A stretch of DNA of 64,000 nt, taken from positions 1-64,000 of the forward strand of contig NZ_SBLC01000015.1 of NCBI RefSeq assembly GCF_004054105.1, in the 5' to 3' direction. Numbering within the stretch: the first letter of the stretch is position 1; every line of letters starts with the position of its first letter. Of this stretch, positions 53,389 to 63,380 are shown piece after piece. The stretch is from Falsigemmobacter intermedius (GTDB lineage Bacteria; Pseudomonadota; Alphaproteobacteria; Rhodobacterales; Rhodobacteraceae). Under the pieces are notes generated by a model. It had not been told where the DNA came from and made no database searches. It saw only the letters and a list, made by a program, of their open reading frames with translations. The position numbers and the translations under genes are program-made.

Positions 53389-56300
53389 TCAGTGTTCCGG
53401 CAGCAGGATCTCGCGCTTGCCCACGTGGTTGGCAGAAGAGACGACGCCATTGTCTTCCATCTGCTCCACAAGGCGGGCGGCTTTCTGATAGCCGATGCCC
53501 AGTTTGCGCTGAATGTAAGAGGTCGAGCACTTGCGATCGCGGGCCACGATGGCCACGGCCTGATCGTAAAGCGCATCCTCTGAGTTCTCGCCACCGCCCA
53601 GACCAAGAATCTGGTCGATGTCATCGGCCTTCTCGTCGTCGGGGCCATCCACCACGCCCGACATATAGGTCGGCGGGCCGAAGCTCTTGAGATGGTTGAC
53701 GATCTCTTCAACCTCTTCATCCGAGACGAAGGGACCGTGGATCCGGCTGATGCGGCCGCCACCGGCCATGTAAAGCATATCCCCCATGCCCAGAAGCTGC
53801 TCAGCGCCCATCTCACCCAGGATGGTCCGCGAGTCGATCTTCGATGTAACCTGGAAGGAAATCCGGGTCGGGAAGTTCGCCTTGATCGTCCCGGTGATGA
53901 CGTCCACCGAAGGACGCTGCGTCGCCATGATGAGGTGGATCCCCGAGGCCCGCGCCATCTGCGCCAGGCGCTGGATGCAGGCTTCGATCTCTTTGCCCGC
54001 CACCATCATCAGGTCGGCCATCTCATCCACGATGACGACGATGTAGGGGAAGGGCTGCGGGGCAAATTCATCGGTCTCAAAGACCGGATCGCCCGTCTCA
54101 TCATCAAAGCCGGTCTGGATCGTGCGCTTGAACATCTCGCCCTTGGCCAGCGCCTCACGGACGCGGCCATTATAGCCTTCGATGTTGCGCACGCCCATTT
54201 TGGACATTTTGCGGTAGCGCTCTTCCATCTCGCCCACGACCCATTTCAGGGCGACGACCGCCTTTTTCGGGTCGGTCACCACGGGAGAGAGCAGATGCGG
54301 GATGCCGTCATAGACCGACAGTTCCAGCATCTTGGGGTCGATCATGATGAGGCGGCATTCTTCCGGCGTCAGCTTATAAAGCAGCGACAGGATCATGGTG
54401 TTGATCGCCACCGATTTACCCGAGCCCGTGGTCCCTGCGATCAGCAGGTGGGGCATCTTGGCAAGGTTGGCGATGATCGGCTCACCACCGATGTCTTTGC
54501 CGAGCGCCAGCGGCAGGCGCATATTGCTGTCGCCAAAATCACGCGCGGTCAGGATCTCGCGCAGCACGACCTTTTCACGGTGCACATTCGGCAGTTCGAT
54601 CCCGATCACGGAGCGGCCCGGAACCGTCGAAACACGGGCCGAGAGCGCCGACATGGACCGTGCGATGTCATCCGACAGGCCGATCACGCGGCTGGCTTTC
54701 AGACCCGGCGCGGGCTCCAGCTCATACATGGTGACCACGGGGCCGGGGCGGACCGAGACGATCTCGCCTTTGACGCCATAGTCCTCCAGCACCGATTCCA
54801 GCATGCGGGCATTGTCTTCCAACTGCTCATCAGAGAGGTGATGACGCTCAATGCTGGCCGGATTGGTCAGAAGCGACAGCGGCGGGGCCTCATAGGCAGC
54901 CGTCACGCGATCCTCAAAGGTGACCGGCGCGCGCATCGGCGGAGCGGCAGGCGCTGCGGCGACGGGGCGGGGGGCTGCGACCGGGGCGGCGGGCGCCGCT
55001 GCGGTCGGGCGGCGCAGAACCGGGGCCGCAGGCGCGGCACCGCGACGGATGTCGGGGGCGACCATGGGCGCGGCCTGAACGGCTGCGGGCGCGCGCAGCG
55101 CAGGGGCGGAAGCGGCTTCCCAGGCAGCGTCTTCATCCGCCTCTTCGTCATAGTCAAAATCATCTGCCGGCCCGGCGGCGCTGAGAACCGGCTCACGGCG
55201 CAGATCAATGCGGCGGCCCGGAGCGGCCGTCATCGGCGGCTCTTCGCTGCGCGCGATCACCGGGGCGCGCAGATCTTCGTCCTCAAATTCACTGCCGTCT
55301 CCGTCATAGCCGGTCCAGGACAGATCTTCCCCCGCCTCAATCACGGCATCATAGCTGCCGGTCTCATCAGGGGCTTCCAGCTCAAAGGCGTCTTCATACT
55401 GTGGGGCGCGCTGGGCCGCTGCCATGGGCTGAGCCGGTTGGGCAGCATAAGAAGGTGCAGGCGCGGGACCAGGGCTGACCGCAAGGCGCATCGGCGCTTC
55501 GGGCACCATGGCCGCAGCCGTCTGAGCCGCAGCCGCGCTGCCCGCGACAGCCGCAGCCGCGCCGGCAACCGCATCGCGGGCCGAGATCTGCCGCGCCTGG
55601 GCCGCAGCCACCGCGCGCGAGACCGCCGGATGAACCGGCACATCGCCCCGTCCGCGCTGAACCGGCGGCTCAATCCGGCCGCCGGGGGCGACTGCGGGCG
55701 CTGCTGCCGCACGGGATTTGGCGCGGATGGCGTCATTGATGCGCTCACGGATCCGGTCTGGTGTCGGCGCCTCAACCGCGCTGGCATGCGCGGCGGGTTC
55801 TACCAGCTCCGGCTCGGGCGCGCGACGGATCAGGCCCTCAACCCGGGCCCGCAGCGAGCGCACGGCCTCCCCTGCCCCGCTCTGGGGCGCGTGTTGGGGG
55901 GCGTAGCCCGCGGGTGCACGGCTTTCCATGCGCGGCTCAGCGGTCAGACGTGGCGCCGCGCCACGCAGACGCGGCGCAGGGGCGACGGGGATGTCAAAAT
56001 CCTCATCATCCACCACTGCATCACGCTGCGCACGGCGGGCGGCGTATTTCTCACGCATGCGGCCACCCAGATCGGTGGCACCCGAGGCGGCCCGCAGGCC
56101 GAGCTTTTGCAAAGCGCTCAGCAGCCAGCCATAGGCCACAATGCTGCCAAACATCAGGAACCGCCCGATGCTGCGCAGCTCTGCCCGGTCAAAGCCCAGC
56201 GAGAAAAGCCCGGTGGCGATCATCGCCCCGGCCAGCAGAACGGCGGCAATTTTCAGCGCCACGCCCGCACTCAGCGGAGCAACCCCGATCAGCGCGCCAA

Positions 56301-56748
56301 GGATGGTGTCACCGAAAAGCCCGCCCAGGCCAAAGCTGTGCACCCAGGTCCCGCCCGGCACATGGGTCGCCGCATAGGCGGAGGCCGCAATCACGAAAGT
56401 CCAGCCAAAGAACGCCCGGCCGAGCGCCCGGTCCGAGCCGCGGTGCAGGATGAAGCGCACGCCCCAGCCCGCCACCAGCAAGGGCAAAGTCCAGGCGGCC
56501 TTACCGATGATAATCACCAGCGTCGAGGAAATCGCCGCCCCAAGCCGGCCAAAGAAATTCTGCGCCGGTTCATCCGTGGCGACCATCCAGCCGGGATCAT
56601 CGGGCGAATACGTGCTCAGCATCAGCCCCAGGCCAAGGCCCGTAACAATCAGCAGAAGGCCCAGCAGCTCCCGGCCGCGCCGCTCCACCATCGCCTGGGT
56701 GTTGCGATCCAGAAGCGGATCGCGCTGCCTTGCGTTGTAACTCGCCAT
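53389..56748 (-). CDS. ftsK: DNA translocase FtsK
   Basis: The 1119-residue divisome protein pumps chromosome termini at division. Four membrane helices lie in the first 210 residues. A long Pro/Ala/acidic linker (about 240-640) follows. The motor domain has Walker A in '[20 protein letters not shown]' (about 785-804) and '[16 protein letters not shown]' (Walker B). The C-terminal gamma winged helix ('[43 protein letters not shown]') reads KOPS/dif. Its start is 10 bases after the aminotransferase stop on the same strand, so the two are cotranscribed. Confidence 0.97.
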   Translation of the reverse strand: MASYNARQRDPLLDRNTQAMVERRGRELLGLLLIVTGLGLGLMLSTYSPDDPGWMVATDEPAQNFFGRLGAAISSTLVIIIGKAAWTLPLLVAGWGVRFILHRGSDRALGRAFFGWTFVIAASAYAATHVPGGTWVHSFGLGGLFGDTILGALIGVAPLSAGVALKIAAVLLAGAMIATGLFSLGFDRAELRSIGRFLMFGSIVAYGWLLSALQKLGLRAASGATDLGGRMREKYAARRAQRDAVVDDEDFDIPVAPAPRLRGAAPRLTAEPRMESRAPAGYAPQHAPQSGAGEAVRSLRARVEGLIRRAPEPELVEPAAHASAVEAPTPDRIRERINDAIRAKSRAAAAPAVAPGGRIEPPVQRGRGDVPVHPAVSRAVAAAQARQISARDAVAGAAAAVAGSAAAAQTAAAMVPEAPMRLAVSPGPAPAPSYAAQPAQPMAAAQRAPQYEDAFELEAPDETGSYDAVIEAGEDLSWTGYDGDGSEFEDEDLRAPVIARSEEPPMTAAPGRRIDLRREPVLSAAGPADDFDYDEEADEDAAWEAASAPALRAPAAVQAAPMVAPDIRRGAAPAAPVLRRPTAAAPAAPVAAPRPVAAAPAAPPMRAPVTFEDRVTAAYEAPPLSLLTNPASIERHHLSDEQLEDNARMLESVLEDYGVKGEIVSVRPGPVVTMYELEPAPGLKASRVIGLSDDIARSMSALSARVSTVPGRSVIGIELPNVHREKVVLREILTARDFGDSNMRLPLALGKDIGGEPIIANLAKMPHLLIAGTTGSGKSVAINTMILSLLYKLTPEECRLIMIDPKMLELSVYDGIPHLLSPVVTDPKKAVVALKWVVGEMEERYRKMSKMGVRNIEGYNGRVREALAKGEMFKRTIQTGFDDETGDPVFETDEFAPQPFPYIVVIVDEMADLMMVAGKEIEACIQRLAQMARASGIHLIMATQRPSVDVITGTIKANFPTRISFQVTSKIDSRTILGEMGAEQLLGMGDMLYMAGGGRISRIHGPFVSDEEVEEIVNHLKSFGPPTYMSGVVDGPDDEKADDIDQILGLGGGENSEDALYDQAVAIVARDRKCSTSYIQRKLGIGYQKAARLVEQMEDNGVVSSANHVGKREILLPEH

Positions 56749-56758
56749 GCGGTCAACC

Positions 56759-57937
56759 TCAGCCGTAGAGGCAATCGCGAATCCGTTCGAGGCCGCGACG
56801 CGTTTCGTCCGCAGGGGCCACGAGGGCTGCCCTGATATACTCTTTACCCGGATTTTCGCCGTTTACCGTCTGCGCCAGATAAGCGCCGGGCAGAACCCGC
56901 ACGCCGGTCTCCTGCCAGAGCTTCACCGCAGCGGCTTCGCCGTCTTCAACCGGCAACCACAGGAAGAAGCCGCCATCCGGCATGGTCACGCCCTGATGGC
57001 CCGCAAAAACGGCCTCGGCATCGCGGAACTTCGCCTGATAAAGGGCGCGGTTGGCGACGACATGGTCTTCGTCCTGGTAAAGCCGTTCGGCCACCGCCTG
57101 CAGCGGCAGCGGCACAGCCGCCCCGGCATAGGACTTCAACTGGCGCATTTCTTTGATGGATTTAACGCCGCCCGCCACAAAGCCCGTCCGCAGACCCGGC
57201 ACGTTGGAGCGTTTCGACAGCGAGTTGAAGACCACCACCCGCTCCGGATCCGCACCATGGCGATCGGCCACTTCCAGAAGGCCCGGCGGCGGGGTCAGAC
57301 GCCAGATCTCAGAATAGCATTCATCGCAGAAAACCTGGAAATCATGCTTCTCGGCCAGATCGAGCAGATCGGCCAGATATTCTGCCGAAGCCACCACACC
57401 CTGCGGGTTCGCAGGCGAGCAGATATAGGCCACCGTGGTCCGGTCGAGAATTTCTGCCGGCAGGCTGCGGTAATCCGGCAAAAAGCCGGTCGAGGCCCCG
57501 GCAGGCACATAGACAGGCTCTGCCCCGCCGGTCAGACCCGCGATCATATAGACCGGGAAGAAGGGATTCGGCATCAGAACCACGGGGCGTTTGCCGTTCT
57601 TCATCTCGGGCGACAGCGCCAGAAGCGCATTGAAGAGCGCCTCTTTTGAGCCATTGGCCACCATCAGACGATTTTCCGGCACGCTCGCGCCATAGCGGCG
57701 GCCGATCCAGCCGGAGATGGCGCTCAGAAGCCCTGGCGCGCCCTCGGCTGGCGGATATTTCGCAAATCCGCCAAGGCTTTCGGCCAAAGCCTGACCGACA
57801 AACTCCGGAAAGGGATGCTGCGGCTCGCCCAGCGTCATCGACAGGGGCGTACCACCTGCCGGCAGATGATCAAGCAGCGTCCTCAGACGCGGGAATGCAT
57901 ACTCCGGAAGATCGGAGAACCGCTCAGGAAAAGCCAT
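56759..57937 (-). CDS. Class I/II aminotransferase (DapC-like)
   Basis: The 392-residue PLP enzyme has '[11 protein letters not shown]' and '[15 protein letters not shown]' in the N-part, '[42 protein letters not shown]' with the Asp and Tyr of the cofactor site, and the Schiff-base Lys in '[22 protein letters not shown]' (about 236-257). The pattern best fits N-succinyldiaminopimelate aminotransferase (lysine and peptidoglycan precursor synthesis), but other aspartate-family aminotransferases remain possible. It sits directly upstream of ftsK. Confidence 0.88.
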   Translation of the reverse strand: MAFPERFSDLPEYAFPRLRTLLDHLPAGGTPLSMTLGEPQHPFPEFVGQALAESLGGFAKYPPAEGAPGLLSAISGWIGRRYGASVPENRLMVANGSKEALFNALLALSPEMKNGKRPVVLMPNPFFPVYMIAGLTGGAEPVYVPAGASTGFLPDYRSLPAEILDRTTVAYICSPANPQGVVASAEYLADLLDLAEKHDFQVFCDECYSEIWRLTPPPGLLEVADRHGADPERVVVFNSLSKRSNVPGLRTGFVAGGVKSIKEMRQLKSYAGAAVPLPLQAVAERLYQDEDHVVANRALYQAKFRDAEAVFAGHQGVTMPDGGFFLWLPVEDGEAAAVKLWQETGVRVLPGAYLAQTVNGENPGKEYIRAALVAPADETRRGLERIRDCLYG

Positions 57938-58077
57938 GACTGCGCCTCGGGTCTTTCGGGGTCATCGCGCCCCGTTCCAGCCCAAACTCTAACTGCCTTT
58001 TACAGTTGGGTCCAGAAAAAGCCCGCAATCTGCAACAGTTGCGTGACTGAAATGGCACGGACCAGGCAGCGCGGCGC

Positions 58078-58287
58078 TCAGTCGATTTCGCGCGCTTCCG
58101 AGACCAGCATGACCGGAATGCCACCGCGCACGGGGAAGGCGAGATGAGCCGCCCGGCTGATCAACTCCTGGTTGGTGCTGTCCCAGGAGAGCGGTGCACG
58201 GGTCACCGGGCAGACCAGGACCTCCAGCATATGGCGGTCAAAAGCGCTTTGGGCCGGGATATCTTCGGGGCGGTCGGTGGTGGTCAT
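58078..58287 (-). CDS. Trm112-family small protein
   Basis: The 69-residue protein has the Trm112-like domain: '[54 protein letters not shown]'. Family members are small activators of methyltransferases; only one Cys of the usual four is visible, as is common in alphaproteobacterial forms. Its ATG overlaps the stop of the LON-domain gene by four bases, so the two are coupled. The 140 bases to the aminotransferase start show nothing I recognise. Confidence 0.85.
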   Translation of the reverse strand: MTTTDRPEDIPAQSAFDRHMLEVLVCPVTRAPLSWDSTNQELISRAAHLAFPVRGGIPVMLVSEAREID

Positions 58288-58931
58288 TGCAGGTTTTCCT
58301 CAGGCTCAGGTCCGGCGTGAAGGGCATATTCGATCAGCGCGATCAGCGCCTCACGGCGGTCAGAGAGGGTCGGCGCTTCAAGAAGCGCCTGTTTGTCGCC
58401 CGGCCCAAAGGGGCAAAGCATGGAAATGGCGTTGATCAAAAGCTCATCCCCCGCCTCCGACAGCGCCGCCCATTCGGTCTGAAGCTGCCGCGCCTCGAAG
58501 AAACGGCGCAAAAGCGGGATAAATCGGCCCCGGTCGAGGCCGGGATCACTCTCAGCCCCCGCGCGGTCGGCGGTGAAATCCGCCCAGTCCACCCGCGCGC
58601 GCCGCCAGGGCTGAAAGCCCGACTGCTCATCAAGCAGCCGGAACCGCGAGATCCCGGTCAGCGTGATCAGATATCGCCCGTCCCCGGTTTCCGTGAACTG
58701 GGTGATGCGGCCCGCACAGCCAATCGGCACCACCGGGCCGTTTCCGTCATCGCGTTCTTCTCGCGGCTGGATCATCCCGATGATGCGCTCCGGCGTGCGG
58801 ATCGCCTCTTCGACCATGGCAAGGTAGCGCGGCTCAAAGATATGCAGCGGCAGACGCCCGCGCGGCAGCAAAAGCGCCCCCGGCAGCGGAAACAGCGGGA
58901 TTATCCCCGGCAGATCACCCTGAAGCGTCAA
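58284..58931 (-). CDS. LON peptidase substrate-binding-domain protein
   Basis: The 215-residue protein consists of one Lon N-terminal (substrate-binding) domain: '[48 protein letters not shown]' and '[30 protein letters not shown]'. It lacks the AAA and protease parts, so it is a stand-alone adaptor-like protein. I placed the start at TTG 58931, where the domain begins; the ORF is open upstream but unlike the family. The Trm112-like gene overlaps its end by four bases. Confidence 0.85.
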   Translation of the reverse strand: MTLQGDLPGIIPLFPLPGALLLPRGRLPLHIFEPRYLAMVEEAIRTPERIIGMIQPREERDDGNGPVVPIGCAGRITQFTETGDGRYLITLTGISRFRLLDEQSGFQPWRRARVDWADFTADRAGAESDPGLDRGRFIPLLRRFFEARQLQTEWAALSEAGDELLINAISMLCPFGPGDKQALLEAPTLSDRREALIALIEYALHAGPEPEENLQ

Positions 58932-58987
58932 CGCCCGTCCTTTCTGTGGCGGGCAGCGGGCCGCAAAGCCCCCTGCCCCGTTCCGTC

Positions 58988-59896
58988 TCAGGCAAAAATC
59001 ATCGACGACAGACGACGACGGCCCTTCAGGACAATCGGGTCCTGGGGCTTGAGCGCGTCGAAAATCGTGAAGAGCTGCGCACGCGCCGCGCCCTCGTTCC
59101 ACTCACGGTCACGGCGGAAGAGTTCAAGAAGCTGGTCCACAGCACCTTCAACATCACCCGATGCATGCAGCGCCAGCGCCAGATCAAACCGCGCCTGCGG
59201 GTTGGCGGGATCGGCTTCAACCTGCGCGGTCAGCTCCGCCACAGGGCCGGCCTCAGCCGCCTGAAGCGCCAGATCGAGCTGCGCCTTCGCGCCTTCCCAG
59301 TCCTTTGAGGCGCGGATGGACGGAGGCGCGCTTTCCAGGATCTCAGCCGCGCGGGTGGTGTCGCCCAGGGCCAGATGCGCCCGGGCGATGCCCGCAAACG
59401 CCACCGAGCTGGTCGGATCTTCTTCAAAGATCGCCGCAAAGGTTTCCGCCGCATCCGCGGCATCCCCGTCAGCGAGCATTCCTTCCGCCGCCTCAATCGC
59501 CTCAGCCAGACCACCGTCACCGGCAAGGGCTGCGATCTTATCGACGAATTTCGTGATCTCAGACCCCGGCAGCGCGCCCTGGAAGCCATCCACCGGCTGG
59601 CCTTTGAAGAAGGCATAGACCGTGGGGATCGACTGAATGCGCAGCTGGCCTGCGATCATCTGGTTCTGGTCCACATCGACCTTGACCATTTTCACCCGAC
59701 CTTTGGCCGCGATCACCGCTGCCTCGAGCGCGGGGCCAAGGGTTTTGCAGGGGCCACACCAGGGCGCCCAGAAATCCACGATAACCGGCACCTCCTGCGA
59801 GGCGTCGATCACATCCTGCATGAAGGTGGCTTCCGAGGTGTCTTTGATCAGATCACTGCTGACAGCCTGCGGTTTCGTATCTGCGAAGCCGAACAT
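58988..59896 (-). CDS. cnoX: Thioredoxin-TPR chaperedoxin (CnoX/YbbN)
   Basis: The 302-residue protein joins an N-terminal thioredoxin domain with an active WCGPC site (C47, C50; 'VDFWAPWCGPCKTLGPALE') and cis-Pro in 'QSIPTVYAFFKG' to a C-terminal TPR region (about 125-290). E. coli CnoX lacks the redox pair, whereas this form keeps it, as in Caulobacter. It protects proteins from oxidative aggregation and hands them to GroEL. It lies upstream of the LON-domain gene with a 56-base gap on the same strand. Confidence 0.92.
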   Translation of the reverse strand: MFGFADTKPQAVSSDLIKDTSEATFMQDVIDASQEVPVIVDFWAPWCGPCKTLGPALEAAVIAAKGRVKMVKVDVDQNQMIAGQLRIQSIPTVYAFFKGQPVDGFQGALPGSEITKFVDKIAALAGDGGLAEAIEAAEGMLADGDAADAAETFAAIFEEDPTSSVAFAGIARAHLALGDTTRAAEILESAPPSIRASKDWEGAKAQLDLALQAAEAGPVAELTAQVEADPANPQARFDLALALHASGDVEGAVDQLLELFRRDREWNEGAARAQLFTIFDALKPQDPIVLKGRRRLSSMIFA

Positions 59897-59992
59897 CCGT
59901 CCCCTCCTGGAAAAAGTCTTTGACCCTATATGCGCCCGCCCGCCCCGCCTGCCAAGAGGGGCCGGGCGCGGCGCTGGGACCGTCGGGTTGGA

Positions 59993-60781
59993 TCAGAGAT
60001 CGAAGGTCGCAAAAACCGGAACGTGATCAGAGGGTTGCTCCCAGCCGCGGGTCGCACGCAGGATGCGGCTGGAATGCGCCGAAGCCCGGATGTCGCCGGT
60101 GGCCCAGATGTGATCGAGACGACGGCCCTTGTCGGCCGCATCCCAGTCCGGCGAGCGGTAAGACCACCAGGAATAAAGCTTGCCCGAGGGGATATCCTGA
60201 CGGGTCACATCGGCCCAGCCGCCTGCCTCCATCACATCGGTCAGGTGGTTCACCTCAACCGGCGTGTGGCTGACGATTTTCAGCAGTTTCTTGTGATCCC
60301 AGACGTCATCTTCCCGCGGCGCGATGTTCAGATCGCCCACCAGGATCGACTTCTGCGGCTTTTCTTCCGCAAAGACGTCACGCATCTCGGTCAGAAAATC
60401 GAGCTTCTGGCCGAATTTGATGTTCTGCTCACGGTCCGGGATATCGCCGCCTGCGGGGACGTAGAAATTGTGGATCACCACGCCGTTCTCCAGCCGCGCT
60501 GCCACATGGCGGGCATGGCCCAGGGCCGCATAATCGCGGTCGCCCGCATCCTCAAGCGGCAGTTTTGACAGGATCGCCACGCCGTTATAGCCCTTCTGGC
60601 CGCGCGCGACGACATGGGTATAGCCAAGCGCGCGAAAGGCCTCGAGCGGCATCTTATCGACCGGAGATTTGATCTCCTGGAGGCACAGAATATCGGGGGT
60701 TTCCTCGCCCAGCAGGCGCGTCACCTGAGCCTCGCGCAGACGCACGGAGTTGATGTTCCAGGTGGCTAGGGTGAAGGGCAT
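59993..60781 (-). CDS. xth: Exodeoxyribonuclease III
   Basis: The 262-residue enzyme is an endonuclease/exonuclease/phosphatase-fold AP endonuclease: 'LATWNINSVRLRE' (Asn), 'ILCLQEIKSPVDKMP' (metal Glu), 'LVGDLNIAPREDDVWD' (Asp/Asn), and the C-terminal 'SDHVPVFATFDL' (Asp-His). It removes abasic sites and 3' blocks in DNA repair. ATG 60781 is preferred over 60799. It lies 114 bases downstream of the response regulator, with a hairpin between, so is likely transcribed on its own. Confidence 0.95.
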   Translation of the reverse strand: MPFTLATWNINSVRLREAQVTRLLGEETPDILCLQEIKSPVDKMPLEAFRALGYTHVVARGQKGYNGVAILSKLPLEDAGDRDYAALGHARHVAARLENGVVIHNFYVPAGGDIPDREQNIKFGQKLDFLTEMRDVFAEEKPQKSILVGDLNIAPREDDVWDHKKLLKIVSHTPVEVNHLTDVMEAGGWADVTRQDIPSGKLYSWWSYRSPDWDAADKGRRLDHIWATGDIRASAHSSRILRATRGWEQPSDHVPVFATFDL

Positions 60782-60855
60782 GGGGGTCTCCGGCCGCAAA
60801 GGTTCGGGCGGAGATTAGCCGGGGGGCAGCAGCGAGACCAGCCCGGAGCCTGCGT

Positions 60856-60887
60856 AAAAACGCCCGGAGCGCAGGGCACTCCGGGCG
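60856..60887 (-). terminator. Terminator after the response regulator gene
   Basis: CGCCCGGAG and CTCCGGGCG form a 9-bp stem; on the minus strand five T follow. Confidence 0.85.
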
Positions 60888-60895
60888 GTCACTCG

Positions 60896-61582
60896 TTACA
60901 GAACCAGTTTGTAGCCGCCGCTTTCGGTCACGAGCAGCCGCGCATTGGCGGGATCGGGCTCAATCTTCTGGCGCAGGCGGTAGATATGGGTTTCCAGCGT
61001 ATGCGTGGTGACCGAGGCGTTATACCCCCAGACCTCATGCAGCAGCACATCGCGCGGCACCACGGCCTGGCCTGCGCGGTAGAGGAACTTCAGGATATTG
61101 GTCTCTTTCTCCGTCAGCCGCACTTTGCGGTCTTTGGCATCGACCAGCATCTTCTGCGCGGGTTTGAAGGTATAGGGGCCAAGCTGGAAGATCGCATCTT
61201 CCGACTGCTCATGCTGGCGCAGCTGCGCACGGATGCGGGCCAGAAGAACGGCGAATTTGAAGGGCTTGGTCACATAGTCATTCGCACCGGCATCCAGACC
61301 CAGAATGGTGTCCGCATCCGAGTCGTGCCCGGTCAGCATCAGGATCGGGGCCTTCACGCCACCCTTGCGCATCCGCTTGCACAGCTCACGCCCGTCGGTA
61401 TCGGGCAGGCCCACATCCAGAATGATCAGATCAAAGTGGTCCGCGCGGGCCTTTTCCATGCCGTCAGCGCCATTGGCAGCCTCAAAGACGTCGAAATCTT
61501 CGGTCATCACCAGCTGTTCAGACAGCGCCTCGCGGAGATCGTCGTCGTCATCCACCAGCAGGATTTTGCGCAGGTTCGCCAT
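60896..61582 (-). CDS. OmpR-family response regulator (CenR/PetR-like)
   Basis: The 228-residue regulator has a receiver domain with acidic pocket 'VDDDDDLRE' (11-19), phosphoacceptor Asp56 in '[10 protein letters not shown]' and Lys in 'VTKPFKF', and an OmpR-type winged helix ('[56 protein letters not shown]'). It resembles the PetR/CenR regulators of alphaproteobacteria that control envelope and division genes, from memory. No kinase gene is adjacent. GGAGGT lies just before ATG 61582. Confidence 0.88.
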   Translation of the reverse strand: MANLRKILLVDDDDDLREALSEQLVMTEDFDVFEAANGADGMEKARADHFDLIILDVGLPDTDGRELCKRMRKGGVKAPILMLTGHDSDADTILGLDAGANDYVTKPFKFAVLLARIRAQLRQHEQSEDAIFQLGPYTFKPAQKMLVDAKDRKVRLTEKETNILKFLYRAGQAVVPRDVLLHEVWGYNASVTTHTLETHIYRLRQKIEPDPANARLLVTESGGYKLVL

Positions 61583-61748
61583 GGGACCTCCTTTTCATTC
61601 TCTTGCCAAAGACCTGGGGCCGATGCCCGGCCGCTTCAAGCTTTACGACAGAGTTTCACACCGACGTGAGCAGATCAGCCCTTTTGTTTCAGAAATCCGC
61701 GGCTTCCTTTCCCTTGCCCCGCGCGGGCGGCAGGGATATCGCTCTGGC

Positions 61749-62837
61749 ATGAGCCTGATGCCAACCCTGACCGAACGTCTCAACCGCGCCCGCGCAGATC
61801 TGCGCATGGGTCTTCCGGTGGTGCTGAGTGATGCGGGCCGCGCCCTTCTGGTGGCGGCAGCGGAAGTGCTGACGCCTGAGCGGCTGGCCGATCTGAGAGA
61901 CCTTGGTGCGCCGGTTCTGGTGCTGACCTCGCGCCGGGCGGAAACGCTGAAGGCGCGCGCCTATGACGGCGATCTGGCCCGCATCGTCGTGCCGGGAGAT
62001 GCCGGAGTGACCTGGCTGCGTGCCGTGGCCGATCCGCGAGATGACCTCTCGACGCCGATGAAAGGCCCCTTTGCCAGCCTGCGCGACGGCGCGGCGGATC
62101 TGCACCGCGCCGGGATTTCCCTTGCAAAATCCGCGCAGCTTCTGCCTGCGGTCGTGGCCGTGACGATTGACGAAGGTTTTGCTTTTGCCGCCCGCCACGG
62201 GCTGACGCTGCTGCCGCTCACAGAGGCCGGGCCTGATCTTTTCAGCGCGGGGGCCATGCATCCGGTGGTTTCCGCCCGGGTGCCGATGGTCGCCTCAGAG
62301 GCCGGGCGCGTGCATATCTTCCGCCCCGAAGACGGCAGCACCGAGCATTACGCCATTGAGATCGGCCAGCCCGACCGCGCAAAGCCGGTTCTGGCGCGGC
62401 TTCATTCGGCCTGTTTTACCGGCGATGTGCTGGGGTCGCTGAAATGCGACTGCGGCCCGCAACTCAATGCGGCGCTGGCGCAGATGGGCACAGAGGGCGC
62501 AGGGGTGCTTTTGTACCTCAACCAGGAAGGCCGCGGCATCGGTCTGGCCAATAAGATGCGCGCCTATGCGCTGCAGGATCAGGGCTTTGATACGGTTGAA
62601 GCCAACCACCGCCTCGGCTTTGAAGATGATGAGCGCGATTTCCGCATCGGCGCCGCCATCCTGCGTGAGATGGGGTTCGGCGCGGTCAGACTGCTGACCA
62701 ACAACCCCAAAAAGGTCGCCATGATGGAGGCACGTGGCCTGCAGGTCGCAGAGCGTGTGCCTTTGAAAGTCGGCGAGACGCCGCAAAACCGCGGCTATCT
62801 GGCCACCAAGGCCGCCAAATCAGGACATCTGCTATGA
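61749..62837 (+). CDS. ribA: GTP cyclohydrolase II with degenerate N-terminal domain
   Basis: The 362-residue protein performs the first step of riboflavin synthesis in its C-terminal part (about 185-362): zinc ligands C222, C233 and C235 in '[25 protein letters not shown]', then '[18 protein letters not shown]' and 'LTNNPKKV'. The first 180 residues are in the position of a 3,4-DHBP synthase domain ('[21 protein letters not shown]') but without the RibB catalytic motif I would expect, so they are probably inactive. ATG 61749 is used; ATG 61758 is an alternative. The ATGA overlap couples it to the L,D-transpeptidase. Confidence 0.9.
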   Translation: MSLMPTLTERLNRARADLRMGLPVVLSDAGRALLVAAAEVLTPERLADLRDLGAPVLVLTSRRAETLKARAYDGDLARIVVPGDAGVTWLRAVADPRDDLSTPMKGPFASLRDGAADLHRAGISLAKSAQLLPAVVAVTIDEGFAFAARHGLTLLPLTEAGPDLFSAGAMHPVVSARVPMVASEAGRVHIFRPEDGSTEHYAIEIGQPDRAKPVLARLHSACFTGDVLGSLKCDCGPQLNAALAQMGTEGAGVLLYLNQEGRGIGLANKMRAYALQDQGFDTVEANHRLGFEDDERDFRIGAAILREMGFGAVRLLTNNPKKVAMMEARGLQVAERVPLKVGETPQNRGYLATKAAKSGHLL

Positions 62838-63355
62838 CGCTTTCGCCCTTTGATCTGGTCGTAACGCCCCAGGGCCTGCGCTTTATGAACCGCCTCTACC
62901 CCTGCACCGTCGGGCGCGGTGGCGTGGTCCCGGCAGCGCAAAAGCGCGAAGGCGACGGCGCAAGCCCGGAAGGCATCCACCGCATCGTCGGCATGTTCTA
63001 CCGCCCCGACCGCATCGCCAGACCTGCCCCCTGGGCAGAGCCGATCGGCCTGACCGATCTGTGGTCCGATGCCTCAGGCGATGAGGATTACAACCAGCTG
63101 GTCAAAGCGCCCTATGGCCCGAGCCATGAAAAGCTGCGCCGGGGTGATCCGATGTATGACCTGATTCTGGTCACCGACTGGAACTGGCCGCTGGCCATGC
63201 CGGGCAGGGGATCAGCGATTTTCGTGCACCAATGGCGCGGTCCCTGCGCGCCGACGGCGGGCTGCATCGGGCTTTCGCGGCCGGACCTGCACCGCATCGC
63301 CGCCCGGATTGAGCCGGGCACCCGGCTGATCATCGGACCGCGCCACGTGCAATAA
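62834..63355 (+). CDS. L,D-transpeptidase (YkuD-type)
   Basis: The 173-residue protein has the YkuD active-site block '[26 protein letters not shown]' (about 130-155), with His132 and catalytic Cys144 in the usual H-x(n)-S/T-x-G-C-I order. It forms 3-3 peptidoglycan cross-links or attaches lipoproteins. No signal peptide is evident, so export may use another signal or the protein may act in a different place. Four bases overlap ribA. A terminator follows. Confidence 0.85.
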   Translation: MTLSPFDLVVTPQGLRFMNRLYPCTVGRGGVVPAAQKREGDGASPEGIHRIVGMFYRPDRIARPAPWAEPIGLTDLWSDASGDEDYNQLVKAPYGPSHEKLRRGDPMYDLILVTDWNWPLAMPGRGSAIFVHQWRGPCAPTAGCIGLSRPDLHRIAARIEPGTRLIIGPRHVQ

Positions 63356-63358
63356 AAG

Positions 63359-63378
63359 AAGGGGCCAAAGGGCCCCTT
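63359..63378. terminator. Terminator between convergent genes
   Basis: AAGGGGCC and GGCCCCTT pair around a 4-base loop, with A- and T-rich flanks on both strands. Confidence 0.8.
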
Positions 63379-63380
63379 TC

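Noticed and set aside
53692-56835. 1047-residue open frame on the plus strand opposite ftsK
   Set aside because: It mirrors the ftsK gene, is rich in Arg/His as antisense frames are, and has no recognisable domain.
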